Positions 6,472-7,736 of a DNA stretch of 7,736 nucleotides are shown piece after piece. The position numbers and the translations under genes were made by a program. The stretch's first letter is position 1. Each line of letters starts with the position of its first letter. Source of the stretch: an uncultured Bacteroides sp. Its GTDB lineage: Bacteria; Bacteroidota; Bacteroidia; Bacteroidales; Bacteroidaceae. The stretch spans positions 1 through 7,736 of the forward strand of contig CAUHML010000152.1 of the NCBI GenBank assembly GCA_959606905.1, in the 5' to 3' direction. The notes under the pieces were generated by a model. The model made no database searches. It had not been told where the DNA came from and saw nothing but the letters and a program-made list of their open reading frames with translations.

Positions 6472-7464
6472 ATGAATTCCAAAATAGTATTCTTTTTCAT
6501 GATTATGTGTTGCTGTTCAGTAACCTTATTTGCTCAAACAAATACGGGCAAAAAACAGACAAGTACTAATCCGGTTTTTGACGGTTGGTATGCAGATCCC
6601 GAAGGAGTCGTTTTCGGTGATAAATACTGGATTTATCCGACTTATTCAGCTCCTTTCGAACAACAATTGTACATGGATGCCTTTTCTTCCCCAGATTTGG
6701 TACACTGGAGAAAACACCCGAAAGTCCTTTCTGTCGAAAATATCAGCTGGTTAAGGAATGCTTTATGGGCACCTGCCGTGATAGAAGCAAATGGGAAATA
6801 TTATTTCTATTTTGGAGCAAACAACATATATCATGAGAGTGAAGTGGGAGGTATAGGTGTGGCTGTAGCCGATCGTCCGGAAGGTCCTTTCAAGGATGCG
6901 CTCGGAAAGCCGCTGATTGGCAAGATCGTGAACGGAGCGCAACCTATTGACCAGTTTGTTTTCAAGGACGATGACGGTCAGTATTATATGTATTACGGCG
7001 GTTGGGGACATTGCAATATGGTGAAGATGGGATCTGATCTAATCAGTATCGTACCTTTTGAAGACGGAACAACTTATAAAGAAGTGACTCCGGAAAATTA
7101 TATAGAAGGACCTTTTATGCTTAAACACAATGGCAAATATTATTTCATGTGGTCAGAAGGCGACTGGACAGGCCCCGATTATTGTGTAGCGTATGCCATT
7201 GCGGATTCGCCTTTTGGTCCGTTCAAAAGAGTCGGAAAGATTCTGGAGCAGGACACTAAAATAGCTAATGGTGCCGGACATCATTCCATTATCAAAGGTC
7301 CGGGAAAGGATGAATGGTATATTGTCTATCATCGCCGCCCTTTGGGTGAAACCGATGGGAACTACCGCATTACTTGCATTGACCGAATGTATTTTAATAA
7401 AAACGGTACTATCAAACCTGTAAAAATGACCTCCGGCGGAATAAAAGCCAGCCCATTGCGCTAA
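6472..7464 (+). CDS. Secreted GH43-family glycoside hydrolase (intact active site)
   Basis: A 330-residue protein from the ATG at 6472. An in-frame ATG at 6427 exists, but it would put a longer, less signal-like segment in front. The chosen start gives a Sec signal peptide (MNSKIVFFFMIMCCC...) with cleavage likely after LFA (residue 21), so a soluble periplasmic enzyme is expected. The propeller has all the GH43 landmarks: YADPEG with base Asp42, ALWAPAV near 97-102, QPIDQFVFKDDDGQYYMYYGG with Asp160 as pKa modulator, YIEGPF with general acid Glu212, and NGAGHHS with the metal-coordinating His270. The family covers alpha-L-arabinofuranosidases, beta-xylosidases, arabinanases and galactan- or galactofuranose-active enzymes; a short single-domain form like this is usually exo-acting, but I cannot assign the subfamily. 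It is followed after 40 bp by the GH42 gene and is likely co-transcribed with it. Confidence 0.92.
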   Translation: MNSKIVFFFMIMCCCSVTLFAQTNTGKKQTSTNPVFDGWYADPEGVVFGDKYWIYPTYSAPFEQQLYMDAFSSPDLVHWRKHPKVLSVENISWLRNALWAPAVIEANGKYYFYFGANNIYHESEVGGIGVAVADRPEGPFKDALGKPLIGKIVNGAQPIDQFVFKDDDGQYYMYYGGWGHCNMVKMGSDLISIVPFEDGTTYKEVTPENYIEGPFMLKHNGKYYFMWSEGDWTGPDYCVAYAIADSPFGPFKRVGKILEQDTKIANGAGHHSIIKGPGKDEWYIVYHRRPLGETDGNYRITCIDRMYFNKNGTIKPVKMTSGGIKASPLR

Positions 7465-7504
7465 CCAGTTATTTATTATAGCGATGAAACTTAAAATAAT
7501 ATCC

Positions 7505-7736
7505 ATGAAAAAGTCCTTATTAGTCTTAGCTTTATTGTTTTCATTGGTATCCTTTGCTCAATCTCCGGCCGATAAATCTTTTCCTCCGGAAGAGTTGTTT
7601 GCTCTAGGATCTTACTATTACCCCGAGCAATGGGATTCCTCCCAATGGGAACGTGATTTGAAGAAAATGTCGGAGATGGGAATCAAGTTCACCCATTTTG
7701 CGGAGTTCGCTTGGGCCATGATGGAGCCGGAAGAAG
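7505..7736 (+). CDS. GH42-type beta-galactosidase, N-terminal part (runs off right edge)
   Basis: The 77 codons present begin with a clear Sec signal peptide (MKKSLLVLALLFSLVSFAQS, cleavage probably after FA at residues 17-18). The start of a (beta/alpha)8 barrel follows: LGSYYYPEQWD near 34-44, WERDLKKMSEMGIKFTHF, then AEFAWAMMEPEE at the edge. The YYPEQW motif followed by a D-L-KKM-EMGI helix and AEFAW-MEP is characteristic of GH42 beta-galactosidases. The catalytic Glu residues lie beyond the window. An in-frame ATG at 7484 would add seven residues (MKLKIIS); I prefer 7505 because the signal peptide is then standard, but 7484 is possible. The tight spacing to the upstream GH43 suggests that the two enzymes work on the same galactose-containing substrate. 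Confidence 0.85.
   Translation, partial: MKKSLLVLALLFSLVSFAQSPADKSFPPEELFALGSYYYPEQWDSSQWERDLKKMSEMGIKFTHFAEFAWAMMEPEE

Noticed and set aside
6505..6516. Cys-Cys-Cys in the signal peptide of the plus-strand GH43 as a lipobox
   Set aside because: The residues before the Cys run (Met-Ile-Met) do not fit a lipobox, and a normal signal peptidase I site (LFA-Q) follows.

Overview
The window looks like part of a polysaccharide utilization locus (PUL) from a gut-type Bacteroidota, most probably Bacteroides. The evidence is an adjacent SusC-like/SusD-like pair, lipoprotein signal peptides, a Bacteroides-type -7 promoter element, A/T-rich start regions without strong Shine-Dalgarno sequences, and several glycan-active enzymes. 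No regulator (HTCS, SusR-like or ECF sigma/anti-sigma) lies inside the window, and the locus runs off both ends.

The left two thirds is on the minus strand. Read in transcription order it holds a GH43-family lipoprotein (6189 to 5092), a 202-bp gap with a candidate terminator and a good promoter, a PKD-plus-glycerophosphodiester phosphodiesterase lipoprotein (4889 to 3714), a SusC-like TonB-dependent transporter (3683 to 687) and the first 224 codons of a SusD-like glycan-binding lipoprotein (674 to the left edge). The last three genes are separated by only 30 and 12 bp and almost certainly form one transcript, with the phosphodiesterase in front of susC.

The right end is on the plus strand: a second, secreted GH43 enzyme (6472-7464), followed closely by the first 77 codons of a GH42-type beta-galactosidase (7505 to the right edge). 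These diverge from the minus-strand GH43 across a 282-bp A/T-rich region that contains an 8-bp perfect inverted repeat, a candidate operator.

Inferred pathway: SusD captures an oligosaccharide at the surface and SusC imports it. The phosphodiesterase, which carries a probable surface-export signal (Cys-Ser-Asp-Asp-Asp), would act on a glycerophosphodiester-type bond outside the cell or at the surface. The GH43 and GH42 enzymes would then trim arabinose-, xylose- or galactose-type residues, probably in the periplasm. This suggests a glycan carrying both phosphodiester groups and galactose/pentose residues, but the substrate cannot be read from the sequence. The most unusual features are the phosphodiesterase leading the susCD transcript and the minus-strand GH43, which lacks two normally conserved active-site residues.
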